64,000 nucleotides of DNA, taken from positions 1-64,000 of the forward strand of contig JANLTP010000064.1 of the NCBI GenBank assembly GCA_031363055.1. Direction: 5' to 3'. Shown here in pieces: positions 1 to 8,661 of this stretch. The translations under genes were made by a program, and so were the position numbers. The notes beneath the pieces are model-generated. The model did no database searches. It was given only the letters and a program-made list of their open reading frames with translations, and was not told the DNA's origin. How positions within the stretch are numbered: position 1 is the first letter of the stretch; each line of letters opens with the position of its first letter. This DNA comes from JANLTP01 sp031363055. GTDB taxonomy: Bacteria; Pseudomonadota; Gammaproteobacteria; Burkholderiales; Burkholderiaceae_E.

Positions 1-1
1 C

Positions 2-2023
2 GTCGATGGCGCCGCCGTCAATTCGTCGCGACAGAACGTGCAATTGCCGTTCGACGAACTGCCGGCCGACATAATCGAGCGCATTGAGATCGTGCGGGCG
101 CCCACCGCCGAGTTTGAAGGCGCCGCTGGCGGCACCATCAATGTGGTCATGCGCGGTGCGCAGGCAAAACGCGAAACCTACTTGTGGCTGACCGATCAGC
201 ATGTCTGGGGACGTGATGCCGGCGTCATCTTCTCTTCGCAGACCGGCCCGTTGGGCGCAGCACCTCCTGTCAATTCGGCGAATGAGCCGGTGAACGGAGC
301 GGTAAACGAAGCGGCGAACGGATCGACGAACCCGGCAACGAAACAGTCGGCAAGTGAGGCCATAAAGGATTCCTCGCGCTGGAGCTATCTGATCTCCCTG
401 ACCGGTGGACCGAGGAATCTGGGCAACGACGTCAAACGCGATTCGAGCGTCAACTCGGCAACACCGGAATCGCAGCACCTGTCCGAAGTTTCCCGGACGC
501 GATTCAATTCCTGGACCTTGACCCCGCGCATGACTGGCCGGCTCAGCGCCACCGATCAAGTCGTCATCCGATCCTGGTTCTCCAGCTTTGATCAGTTGGG
601 CTTTATCAATTCGAGCGGCACGGGTTCGAGTTTTGGCCAGGCAACCACCAGCACGACGTCCTCGCCGCAACTCTACGACCGCAAGGCGGCCCAAGTCGCC
701 GCCGACTGGACGCATCGCTTCAAGAATGTGAAGCTCGATTCAAGCGCCTCCTACGAACATAGCGTCAGCAACTATCGATTTGATCGCGATTCGACAACGA
801 CCTTGGCCGGGCAACCCAGCCAGCGCAGCGCGTCGTTTCATGACGACCGACGCGAACACGTGGTGCAGCTCAACAGCAAGCTCACCGGCGTTGCCGGCAC
901 ATCGATCTGGACCGTGGGTGGAGAGTGGCACCAACATCGCTTCTCGGTCGCGTCGAGCAACCTCAGTGATGGCGTGACCAGCGACCTGGGACTGAATGCC
1001 TCGATCCTCCGCTCAGCGCTCTGGGCACAAAACGAGATTCCGATCGACGCCTTGAAGTCGACGTTGAATCTCGGGCTCAGAGCCCAGGCCTATGAGATCG
1101 AGGTCGACTCCAGCGTCGGGCTGCCGGTCAACCGGCAGTTCTATTGGCAGCCCACCTTAAATGCGCGCACCCGGATCGCCGAGAATACCCAGCTTCGCTG
1201 GAATCTGGCGCGCATTACCCGCACGGCGCGCGTTTGGGAGCTGATCAGCCGCACCGTTCCGAGCGCGGCCGCCAACAGTGCCAATTCGCCCGACTACGTC
1301 GGCAACGCTAATTTGAAACCCGAGTCGACCTTGAGTCTGGACGTTGGCATCGATCGGCGTTTTTCAGCCGATGAACAGGGACAAGCGCAGGGGCAAGCGC
1401 AGGGAAACGCACAGGGACAAGCGCAAGGTCAGGTCGGCCTGAATCTGTTTGTGCGCCATCAGACCGATGTCATCGCCCGACGATTGTTTGCGCAGGCCGG
1501 TCGCTGGTCGCAGCAACCCGATAACGTCGGCGACGCACTGGTGTGGGGTCTGGAGTCCGACCTTCGCAGCGACTTGCGATGGGCCGGTTTCGGTCCGCTA
1601 TGGACGCTGTCGGCCAATGCCAGCCTGTTGCAGTCCCGAATGCGCAGTGGCGACACCCTGGGCGCGCGCATTCCGGGACAGGCGCGTTATCTGGCGAATC
1701 TGAGCATCGCCAAGCCGCTACAGGTTTCGGGCGGCTGGTATGGCGGCGGCACCTTGGCGTTGGTTGGCGACGCCGACCTGACCCAGTCGAGTTCGCCAGG
1801 GGTCAGTATCCGCGGCCGTGATCGCGGCCATGCGCAGCTCGATTTATACATTGGCTCGGTCGATACGCGCTGGGGATTCTGGCGGCTGAACCTCTACAAC
1901 ATCACCGACTTCAACAAGAACACCAGCCGCGTCATTGTCGATAGCAACGGCATCGTTTACTCGGACCAATCGCAGCGCCGTCTGACGCCTCGTATCTTTC
2001 TGACCTTCGGAACCCGATTCTGA
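2..2023 (+). CDS. TonB-dependent outer-membrane receptor (5' end outside window)
   Basis: The reading frame is open from base 2, so the signal peptide, TonB box and start of the plug lie upstream of the window. The visible start is the end of a plug domain (VDGAAVNSSRQ, then LPADIIERIEIVRAPTAEFE and GAAGGTINVV), a pattern typical of TonB-dependent receptors that carry siderophores, metals or other large ligands across the outer membrane. The remaining roughly 600 residues read as a beta-barrel of alternating amphipathic strands and finish with LTFGTRF, the usual terminal aromatic residue for barrel assembly. Two low-complexity insertions stand out: an Asn/Ala/Ser-rich loop at about residues 85-120 and a Gly-Gln-Ala-Gln repeat near residues 445-465. 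A Liv-type ABC operon starts 42 bp downstream on the same strand. The ligand cannot be told from sequence. Confidence 0.9.
   Translation, partial: VDGAAVNSSRQNVQLPFDELPADIIERIEIVRAPTAEFEGAAGGTINVVMRGAQAKRETYLWLTDQHVWGRDAGVIFSSQTGPLGAAPPVNSANEPVNGAVNEAANGSTNPATKQSASEAIKDSSRWSYLISLTGGPRNLGNDVKRDSSVNSATPESQHLSEVSRTRFNSWTLTPRMTGRLSATDQVVIRSWFSSFDQLGFINSSGTGSSFGQATTSTTSSPQLYDRKAAQVAADWTHRFKNVKLDSSASYEHSVSNYRFDRDSTTTLAGQPSQRSASFHDDRREHVVQLNSKLTGVAGTSIWTVGGEWHQHRFSVASSNLSDGVTSDLGLNASILRSALWAQNEIPIDALKSTLNLGLRAQAYEIEVDSSVGLPVNRQFYWQPTLNARTRIAENTQLRWNLARITRTARVWELISRTVPSAAANSANSPDYVGNANLKPESTLSLDVGIDRRFSADEQGQAQGQAQGNAQGQAQGQVGLNLFVRHQTDVIARRLFAQAGRWSQQPDNVGDALVWGLESDLRSDLRWAGFGPLWTLSANASLLQSRMRSGDTLGARIPGQARYLANLSIAKPLQVSGGWYGGGTLALVGDADLTQSSSPGVSIRGRDRGHAQLDLYIGSVDTRWGFWRLNLYNITDFNKNTSRVIVDSNGIVYSDQSQRRLTPRIFLTFGTRF
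1376..1433 (+). repeat. in-frame GQAQ-coding short tandem repeat
   Basis: About five imperfect copies of a 12-base unit of the type caggg(a/g)caagcg encode a Gly-Gln-Ala-Gln-rich loop inside the receptor barrel. The unit length is a multiple of three, so gain or loss of copies keeps the frame. It probably lies in an extracellular loop. Confidence 0.75.
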
Positions 2024-2065
2024 CTTCGGCTTAGAATCCGAGCGATAACGTTTCGGAGACACATA

Positions 2066-3244
2066 ATGTTCAAACAACTTAAAGATGCGCTGACCGATTG
2101 GCAAAGCCCAAGCTGGGCGATGGCTCTGTGCGCCACCGCCGCATTGAGCGCCACGCCGCAGTGGGCCCTTGCACAAATCAACATCGGAGTATCGCTGTCC
2201 TTGACCGGTCCGGCTGCGGCTTTGGGCATTCCGACCAAGGGCGCGTTCGATCTTTGGCCTGCCGAAATTGCCGGCGAAAAGGTCAACCTCATCGTCATCG
2301 ATGATGCCGGCGACCCTTCAGCGGCCTTGCGCAACGCCCGCAAGTTCACCACCGAGGACAAGGTCGACCTATTATTGGGATCAAGCACAACACCGACAGG
2401 GATCGCGATCTCCACCGTCGCGCAAGAGACACAGACCCCGCACATGGCGTTCGCGCCGATTCCGCTGCCGCCTGGAAAATCCGATTATTCGTTTGTCGTC
2501 CCGCAATCGGTGAACCTCATGGCCGCCGCTGTGGTCAAGGATATCAAGGCGCGCAAATTCAAGACCCTGGGCCTGATCGGCTTTTCCGATCCCTGGGGTG
2601 AGCAATGGCATGCGGAGTTGTCCAAAGGCTTTGAGGGCAGTGACGTGAAGATCGTCGCCAACGAAAAGTATGGTCGCGCCGACACCAGCGTCACTGGGCA
2701 GGTTCTTAAACTCATATCGGCTGCCCCCGATGCGATCCTGGTAGCGGGGTCGGGAACTGGTGCAGCCTTACCGCAGACCGGCCTCGCCGAGCGAGGCTAC
2801 AAGGGCCAGATTTATCAGACGCATGGCGCTGGTTCGGGCGATTTCCTGCGCATCGCCGGGAAGTCGGCAGAGAACGTCATTCTGCCGATTGGACCGGTGC
2901 TGGTGCCGTCGCAGCTTGCTGATAATCACCCCTCTAAGAAGATCATCAACGAATTCGTGAAAGCATTCACCGCCAAGTTCGGCGAAAAATCACCGGTCGT
3001 GTTCGGTGCTCACGGCTTCGATGCTTTGCAGATCCTGCAACGCGCCGTCCCCGAGGCCAAGAAGGTCGCCAAGCCGGGCACGCCGGAATTTCGCAAGGCG
3101 CTGAAAGCGGCCGTCGAATCGCAGAAGGAAGTGCCAGGGGTCAACGGTGTCTATAACTACACCGCGACCGATCACTACGGACTGGACACCCGCGGTGCCG
3201 TGCTGGTACAGGTCGTCAATGGCGATTGGAAAGTACTGAAGTAA
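2066..3244 (+). CDS. Liv-type ABC transporter periplasmic substrate-binding protein
   Basis: A 392-residue type I periplasmic binding protein of the LivK/HAAT family. The first 36 residues form a signal peptide with a long n-region and the cleavage pattern ALAQ; the mature protein begins INIGVSLSLTGPAAALGIP, the classic start of branched-chain amino acid or amide-binding proteins. A good ribosome site (GGAGA, 8 bases before ATG) supports the start. It heads an operon with two permease modules and two ATPases, so it should deliver a small solute to that importer. In betaproteobacteria such proteins bind amino acids, amides, urea or aromatic acids, and the substrate is not evident here. The receptor gene 42 bp upstream suggests outer- and inner-membrane uptake of the same compound. 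Confidence 0.9.
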   Translation: MFKQLKDALTDWQSPSWAMALCATAALSATPQWALAQINIGVSLSLTGPAAALGIPTKGAFDLWPAEIAGEKVNLIVIDDAGDPSAALRNARKFTTEDKVDLLLGSSTTPTGIAISTVAQETQTPHMAFAPIPLPPGKSDYSFVVPQSVNLMAAAVVKDIKARKFKTLGLIGFSDPWGEQWHAELSKGFEGSDVKIVANEKYGRADTSVTGQVLKLISAAPDAILVAGSGTGAALPQTGLAERGYKGQIYQTHGAGSGDFLRIAGKSAENVILPIGPVLVPSQLADNHPSKKIINEFVKAFTAKFGEKSPVVFGAHGFDALQILQRAVPEAKKVAKPGTPEFRKALKAAVESQKEVPGVNGVYNYTATDHYGLDTRGAVLVQVVNGDWKVLK

Positions 3245-3251
3245 GCCACTC

Positions 3252-4289
3252 TTGGATGCGCAAATTGCACTCTGGTTAATCCAGGATGGTTTGACCAACG
3301 GCGCAATTTACGCGCTGTTGGGCATCGCCACCGTGCTGGTATTTGCAGTGACGCGCGTTATTTTTGTGCCGCAGGGCGAGTTCGTCACGTTCGGCGCGCT
3401 GACGCTCGCCATGTTGCAAGCCAACAAGCTACCGGGCTCGGTCTGGTTGTTGCTCTGTATTGCGCTGGCTGTCGCCGGCCTTGAACTCTACGACAGCGTT
3501 CGGCGTCAGGCGCTGCCAGAGTTGCCTTGGCGATTGTTTCGCATTCTGAGCCTGCCGCTGTTTCTGGTGGCGGTTGCCTGGGGACTCGCGGGCCGCGACT
3601 TGCCGCTGATGGTCGATGTGCTCCTGACCATTGCGCTGATTACGCCGATGGGGCCGCTCTTGTATCGCCTGGTTTATCAGCCGCTGGCCGATGCCTCGGT
3701 GCTGGTTTTGCTGATCGCCTCGGTGGCACTGCATTTTGCGCTGGCCGGACTGGCGCTGGTATTTTTTGGCGCCGAGGGTTTCAAGACGCCACCGTTTACC
3801 GACCTGTCCCTGACCCTGGGGTCAATCAAGATCGCCGGTCAGGCACTCTGCATTTTTGTCGTCACCATACTTTTGATTATCAGCATGGCCGTGGTCTTCG
3901 GCTACACGCTTTACGGCAAGGCGCTGCGTGCCACCGCGTTTAACCGGATCGGCGCCCGGCTGATCGGGTTTTCACCGACCAGCGCCGGGCTCATCACGTT
4001 TGCGTTTGCGGCCTTCCTGGGCGCGGTCTCCGGCGTTCTGATCGGCCCGCTGGTGACGATCTACTACGACAGCGGTTTTATCATTGGCTTGAAGGGTTTT
4101 GTCGCCGCCATCATCGGTGGGCTCGCCAGTTATCCGTTAACGGCGCTGGGCGCCATTCTGGTCGGCGTGCTCGAGTCGTTCTCGTCGTTCTGGGCGAGTA
4201 GCTACAAGGAAGTCATTGTCTTCACGCTCATCATTCCGGTGCTGATCTGGTTGTCCTTGACGGCCGTTCATCACGAGGAAGAGGAGTAG
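3252..4289 (+). CDS. livH: Liv-type ABC transporter permease (LivH family)
   Basis: A polytopic inner-membrane protein of 345 residues. It opens with the LivH-type pattern QDGLTNGAIYALLGIATVLV and ends with the conserved glycine-rich membrane segment IGLKGFVAAIIGGLASYPLT. It is about 45 residues longer than the usual LivH because of an extra hydrophobic stretch near residues 75-115. The start is a TTG seven bases after the preceding stop with only a weak ribosome site, so it probably depends on translational coupling. It should pair with the LivM half of the next gene to form the channel. Confidence 0.88.
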   Translation: MDAQIALWLIQDGLTNGAIYALLGIATVLVFAVTRVIFVPQGEFVTFGALTLAMLQANKLPGSVWLLLCIALAVAGLELYDSVRRQALPELPWRLFRILSLPLFLVAVAWGLAGRDLPLMVDVLLTIALITPMGPLLYRLVYQPLADASVLVLLIASVALHFALAGLALVFFGAEGFKTPPFTDLSLTLGSIKIAGQALCIFVVTILLIISMAVVFGYTLYGKALRATAFNRIGARLIGFSPTSAGLITFAFAAFLGAVSGVLIGPLVTIYYDSGFIIGLKGFVAAIIGGLASYPLTALGAILVGVLESFSSFWASSYKEVIVFTLIIPVLIWLSLTAVHHEEEE

Positions 4290-4295
4290 TACGCG

Positions 4296-6113
4296 ATGAC
4301 GAGCCGCGGCATCTCCTGGCCGGGCTTGGCGCTGGCGTTGCTGCTGGCCGTGTTGCCGCTGTTGCTGCCGCAGTACTACGTGACCTTGCTGAACTACATC
4401 GGTCTGTACTCATTGGTCGCCCTGGGACTGGTTCTCCTGACGGGCGTCGCCGGTCAGACGTCGTTTGGACAAGCAGCGTTTGTCGGAATCAGCGCCTACA
4501 CGAGCGGCTATTTATCGGCCCAATTTGCACTGTCACCCTGGCTTACCTTGCTGGTTGCGCTGTTGCTGGTCGGCTTGTCGGCCTGGCTGATTGGCGCCAT
4601 CACCTTGCGCATGAGCGGCCACTTTCTGCCGCTGGGCACGATAGCTTGGGGCATCAGTCTTTATTATCTGTTTGGTACCGTGCCACAGCTCGGCGGCTTT
4701 GGCGGCATGAGTGATCTGCCGGCGCTCAGCGTTGGCAGCTTCGAGTTGCGTGATTTTCGCCATTTCTATTATCTGATCTGGCTGATCGTTCTGCTCGCGT
4801 TGTGGGCCTGCGGCAATCTGCTCGATTCGCGGCTCGGACGGGCGATCCGTGCGCTCAAGGCACGAGCCTCGATGGCCTCGAGCTTCGGTGTCAACCCTGC
4901 CCGACTGCGCATCCAGGTGTTTGTGCTGGCGGCGCTGCTGGCGGCGCTGTCGGGCTGGATGTACGCCCACATGCAACGGTTCATCAACCCGACGCCGTTC
5001 TCGTTGAACCAGGGCATCGAATATTTGTTCATGGCGGTTGTGGGTGGCGCCGGCAGTGTCTGGGGGGCGGTGTTGGGCGCCTTTTCAATCACGCTGTTCA
5101 AAGAGCTGTTGCAAGTCGGTCTGCGCGGGCTGACCGGCCAGAGCGGCCCGTATGAGCTCATCGTGTTCGGCATCCTGGTGATCATCCTGTTGCAACGCTC
5201 GCGCGATGGCTTGTGGCCTTGGGTGCGCAAGCTCTTGCCGGCTGCTGCGACCCCGGTGATCGAGGGTGAATCCGGTTTGCCGACGCGGGTCACCACCCAA
5301 CGTTTTGAGCAAGCCGCGAAAAGCAGCTCACTCAAGCGCGAGTTGCGCGCCTTGTTGACCGTGACCGATGCCGTCAAGCGCTTCGGCGGTGTGGTGGCCG
5401 TCAATCAAGTCAGCTTTGATATGCCCAGTGGCGCGATTCTGGGCTTGATCGGACCGAACGGCGCCGGCAAGAGCACCCTGTTCAATCTCATCAGTGGTTA
5501 TGCGCCTTTGAGTTCGGGCTCGATCCGCTTTAACGGTCAGGCCATCCATGGTCGAAATGCCGATGAAATCGCGCGGCTCGGCATCGCCCGGACCTTTCAA
5601 CATGTCAAGCTCATCAGTCAATCGAGTGTGCTTGAGAACGTCATGCTGGGCGGATTCCTGCGCGGTCAGAAGGGTATGGTGGCTACCTGCCTGGGTCTGG
5701 ATCGAAACGAGGAGTTGGCACTGCGTCGCGAGGCCGCCAAACAGATTCGCCGGGTCGGGCTGGAGGCCCATCTCTATGAGCCCGCCGGCAGTCTGCCGTT
5801 AGGCAAACAACGGATCGTCGAGATCGCACGGGCCTTGTGCGCTGACCCGGTGTTGCTGCTGCTCGATGAGCCCGCGGCCGGGCTGCGTTACCAGGAGAAA
5901 CGGGATCTGACGAATCTGCTCACTCAATTGCGTGCCGAGGGCATGAGTATCTTGCTGGTGGAACACGACATGAATTTTGTCATGGGTCTGACCGATCGAT
6001 TGCTGGTGCTGAACTTCGGTGAAAAACTGGCCGAAGGCCGACCCGCCGAGATCCAGCGAAACCCGGCGGTGCTTGACGCCTACCTGGGCGGATTGAGCGA
6101 GGATGCGGCATGA
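4296..6113 (+). CDS. Liv-type ABC transporter permease-ATPase fusion (LivM-LivG)
   Basis: One 605-residue chain joins a LivM-type permease (about 1-305, with GQTSFGQAAFVGISAYTSGY and the EYLFMAVVGGAGSVWGAVLG motif) to a LivG-type ATPase (about 350-605). The ATPase carries Walker A GPNGAGKST, a shortened signature PLGKQRIVEIARAL in place of LSGGQ, Walker B LLLLDEPAAGL and the H-loop LLVEHDMNFV. A linker of about 45 residues separates the halves. Such fusions are common in Burkholderiales. AGGAG inside the end of the preceding gene serves as ribosome site, and the last bases overlap the next start as ATGA, so the operon is tightly coupled. Confidence 0.93.
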   Translation: MTSRGISWPGLALALLLAVLPLLLPQYYVTLLNYIGLYSLVALGLVLLTGVAGQTSFGQAAFVGISAYTSGYLSAQFALSPWLTLLVALLLVGLSAWLIGAITLRMSGHFLPLGTIAWGISLYYLFGTVPQLGGFGGMSDLPALSVGSFELRDFRHFYYLIWLIVLLALWACGNLLDSRLGRAIRALKARASMASSFGVNPARLRIQVFVLAALLAALSGWMYAHMQRFINPTPFSLNQGIEYLFMAVVGGAGSVWGAVLGAFSITLFKELLQVGLRGLTGQSGPYELIVFGILVIILLQRSRDGLWPWVRKLLPAAATPVIEGESGLPTRVTTQRFEQAAKSSSLKRELRALLTVTDAVKRFGGVVAVNQVSFDMPSGAILGLIGPNGAGKSTLFNLISGYAPLSSGSIRFNGQAIHGRNADEIARLGIARTFQHVKLISQSSVLENVMLGGFLRGQKGMVATCLGLDRNEELALRREAAKQIRRVGLEAHLYEPAGSLPLGKQRIVEIARALCADPVLLLLDEPAAGLRYQEKRDLTNLLTQLRAEGMSILLVEHDMNFVMGLTDRLLVLNFGEKLAEGRPAEIQRNPAVLDAYLGGLSEDAA

Positions 6114-6886
6114 ACGAGGCACCGCCCAGTGCGATAGCGCCACCCTTGCTCGAGGTCAGCGCGCTCAGTGTCGCCTACGGCAAGGTCGAAGCGGTTCATC
6201 AAGTGTCGCTGCGCCTGAACGCCGGTTCGATCGCTACCGTAGTGGGTCCGAACGGAGCCGGCAAGACGACCCTGCTGGCCGCCATCATGGGTTTGTTACC
6301 GTCGCAAGGTAGCGTGCGCATCAACGGCGTCGAGCAACAAGGCGTGACCGTTGAAGAGCGGGTCGCCAACGGCCTGTCGCTGGTGCCCGAGAAACGCGAG
6401 TTGTTTGGTGAGATGTCCGTGCAAAATAATCTCGAGCTCGGTGCGCTGACGCGCTATCGGCGTGGCGAGCGCGGACTGGACGCCAGCCTTGAATCGATAT
6501 TTCAGATGTTCCCGCGCCTGAAAGAGCGGCGCCGGCAATTGGCAGGAACCTTGTCAGGCGGTGAGCGCCAAATTCTGGCCTTTGGCCGCGCGCTGATGGC
6601 CAAGCCGCGCCTCTTGATGCTCGATGAGCCAAGCCTGGGGCTGGCACCGAAGATCGTGCGCGACATTTTTCAGACCATCGTGGCCATGCGCGAACAGGCC
6701 ATCAGCATTTTGCTGGTCGAACAGAATGCGCGCGCCGCCTTGCAACTGGCCGATTATGGATACGTCCTTGAAAACGGTGAGCTGGCCCTCGAGGGTCAGG
6801 GCAGCGAACTGCTGGTACATCCGCAGGTGATTGCCAGCTATCTGGGCATCAACGCACCCAAGGTTGACAGCGGTAACGCCCCTTGA
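6110..6886 (+). CDS. livF: Liv-type ABC transporter ATP-binding protein (LivF)
   Basis: A 258-residue ATPase with Walker A GPNGAGKTT, signature LSGGERQILAFGRAL, Walker B LLMLDEPSLGLAP and H-loop LVEQNAR, matching LivF. The ATG overlaps the stop of the fusion gene by four bases. It should form the ATPase pair with the LivG half of the preceding protein. The following gene begins three bases after its TGA stop and lies in the same reading frame. Confidence 0.93.
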   Translation: MNEAPPSAIAPPLLEVSALSVAYGKVEAVHQVSLRLNAGSIATVVGPNGAGKTTLLAAIMGLLPSQGSVRINGVEQQGVTVEERVANGLSLVPEKRELFGEMSVQNNLELGALTRYRRGERGLDASLESIFQMFPRLKERRRQLAGTLSGGERQILAFGRALMAKPRLLMLDEPSLGLAPKIVRDIFQTIVAMREQAISILLVEQNARAALQLADYGYVLENGELALEGQGSELLVHPQVIASYLGINAPKVDSGNAP

Positions 6887-6889
6887 AAT

Positions 6890-8167
6890 GTGTTTGTCGC
6901 CGGCGACTTTCTGTGGATCCTGTTGGCGCAGGCCGGCTCCTATTTATTGCACACGGTGAGCTGGATCTTTGGCGAGCAGGCTGGCTTCCGCGCGTTCGCG
7001 CGCTACCTGATGTTGTTCACCCGTGATAACCGACACCACGCCACCTTGCTGAACGCCAAGGATGTGCGCGAGAACGTTGAGCCGTTTCTGACCAATGAGA
7101 CGTTTCATCTGTTGTTCGAAGCGATGTACGAATTCGAGGCCACGTTGCAGATTGCCTTCGGCCTGCTGCTCAATGCGCTGGTCATTGGCCATGAAATCGA
7201 CAGCGGTTTTCCAATTGCTTATGCGTTTATTTTGTTGGTGGTCATGACCTTGCAGTGGACCTTGCGTCGGCCGTTGGCCAATGCGAATCTGAATAACCAG
7301 AAGTTCACCAATCGGCTGACCGCACAGACCTACACCGCCTGGGACAACATCTTCAGCGGCAACCGACATAACTTCAGGCTTTGGCACCGGGCCTTCAAGC
7401 AGCGATTGCAGCAAGCCTTGAAGGCACAGATTCACGTCATCCTGATGCGCGAGGGATTGAGTTCGGTCAGCGGCATCATCGGACTCGTCATCATCTTTAC
7501 CACCATGGCCTGGGTGGTCAGCAAGGACGGCAGCGAAACGGCGCTGTTGGTAGCGATGGCCGCGACCTTGCCGAAGCAGATTTCGCTGACCCATGACGTG
7601 CACGGCTTTGCGATCGGCTGGAATGACCTGCTGGCGCTGTGGACGCGTGTCGGTGGCGTGGTCGGGCACATGCATCCGCAACGGCCTGCGCAGTTTGATG
7701 AGCGCATCCGTTTCGAGCGCCTGACTTTACGCCAAGGCGACACGGAGGTACGGTGCTCGGACATTGAAGATGCGCTGCGCATCGTGCGAATGCAGCCGAC
7801 CGGGCGCATTCATGTGCGAGGCGGCAACGGCACGGGCAAGTCGAGTCTGCTGGCTGCGCTGAAGGAGTCGCTGAAGGGGCAGGCCTACTATTGGCCCACC
7901 AGTGACTCGCTGGCGTTTGGTTTTGTCGGGGGTGAGGCGGATGACGAGGACGACGCCGGCGAAGCGCTCCCGGCGAAAACCGGTTATTCCTCGGGAGAGC
8001 GGCAGATCCGCGCTTTGCAAGAGATTGTCAGTGCCACCACCGGTTCGATTTATCTATTCGACGAATGGGATGCCAATCTTGACGATGCCCATCGGGCGCA
8101 AGCACTGGTCTTGATCGAGCGGCTGGCGCAGCGGGCGCGGGTGGTGGAGATCTCGCACCGCGATTAA
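6890..8167 (+). CDS. atypical single-chain ABC transporter (membrane domain plus ATPase)
   Basis: A 425-residue protein with about 4-5 hydrophobic segments in the first 235 residues (for instance LQIAFGLLLNALVIG and VSGIIGLVIIFTTMAWVV) and a C-terminal ATPase. The ATPase motifs are present but divergent: Walker A GGNGTGKSS, signature YSSGERQ, Walker B YLFDEWDANLDD and H-loop EISHRD. The FDEW form of Walker B recalls SyrD/PvdE-type peptide and siderophore exporters rather than importers. The membrane part is shorter than the six-helix, roughly 300-residue domain of ordinary exporters. The GTG start has no ribosome site and sits three bases after livF, so coupled translation is likely. Its role, and whether it works with the importer or the upstream receptor, is unknown. 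Confidence 0.75.
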   Translation: MFVAGDFLWILLAQAGSYLLHTVSWIFGEQAGFRAFARYLMLFTRDNRHHATLLNAKDVRENVEPFLTNETFHLLFEAMYEFEATLQIAFGLLLNALVIGHEIDSGFPIAYAFILLVVMTLQWTLRRPLANANLNNQKFTNRLTAQTYTAWDNIFSGNRHNFRLWHRAFKQRLQQALKAQIHVILMREGLSSVSGIIGLVIIFTTMAWVVSKDGSETALLVAMAATLPKQISLTHDVHGFAIGWNDLLALWTRVGGVVGHMHPQRPAQFDERIRFERLTLRQGDTEVRCSDIEDALRIVRMQPTGRIHVRGGNGTGKSSLLAALKESLKGQAYYWPTSDSLAFGFVGGEADDEDDAGEALPAKTGYSSGERQIRALQEIVSATTGSIYLFDEWDANLDDAHRAQALVLIERLAQRARVVEISHRD

Positions 8168-8309
8168 CAGTGCGGGTACGCACAAAAACTCATCTCACCT
8201 TGTCTTTATGCTCGGTATTTGCGGGGCAGGACACTCGGCACGGGTTTGCCGTACAGCAAGAAGATATTTAGACGGCACAGAATTCTGTAACTTCACGAAG
8301 GATCCCGTA

Positions 8310-8626
8310 ATGGGCATATCTGCCAGCGATGTGGTGCCGTTCGCCCAGGCGCGCGCCAATCTGTCCGAACTGGCCGAGCAGGTGAAGGCTGGCGCCGAAA
8401 TGATCATCACCAAGAACTGCGAGAGCTACGTAGCCCTCATCGACGCCGAGAGGCTCGATTATTATCATCGACTCGAGCGCGAGCGCATCCACCTTCTGCC
8501 GATCGACGACGCCAAGCGCGGCTTGGCCGACATCGCCGCCGGGCGAACTCTCAAGACGCGGACGCCGCCATTGCCCGACTTCAGCAACGCCGCGCCCGGA
8601 CGGTGCAGCCGATCGTCGAGGATTGA
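8310..8626 (+). pseudogene. Phd/YefM-like antitoxin, frameshifted near its C-terminus
   Basis: From ATG 8310 the frame encodes a typical Phd/YefM antitoxin start (SDVVPFAQARANLSELAEQV, then MIITKNCESYVALID) with GAAGGAT as ribosome site. Near base 8550 the natural continuation moves to another frame: there the sequence reads QDADAAIARLQQRRARTVQ and ends PIVED at a TGA at 8624-8626. In the original frame translation runs on into the antisense of the next gene without family resemblance. A one- or two-base indel has therefore broken the gene, unless it is a sequencing error. The partner toxin is reduced to a few codons. Confidence 0.72.
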
Positions 8627-8631
8627 TTTTC

Positions 8632-8661
8632 ATGCGTTATGGCAAAGTCATCGCGAAGTAG
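8632..8661 (+). pseudogene. possible start of a lost toxin gene
   Basis: Five bases after the antitoxin's natural stop, an ATG opens a nine-codon frame reading MRYGKVIAK and then TAG. Its place fits the toxin gene expected downstream of a Phd/YefM antitoxin. The rest is replaced by the 3' end of the convergent dehydrogenase gene, whose stop overlaps these bases. Nine residues are too few to name the toxin family. Confidence 0.3.
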
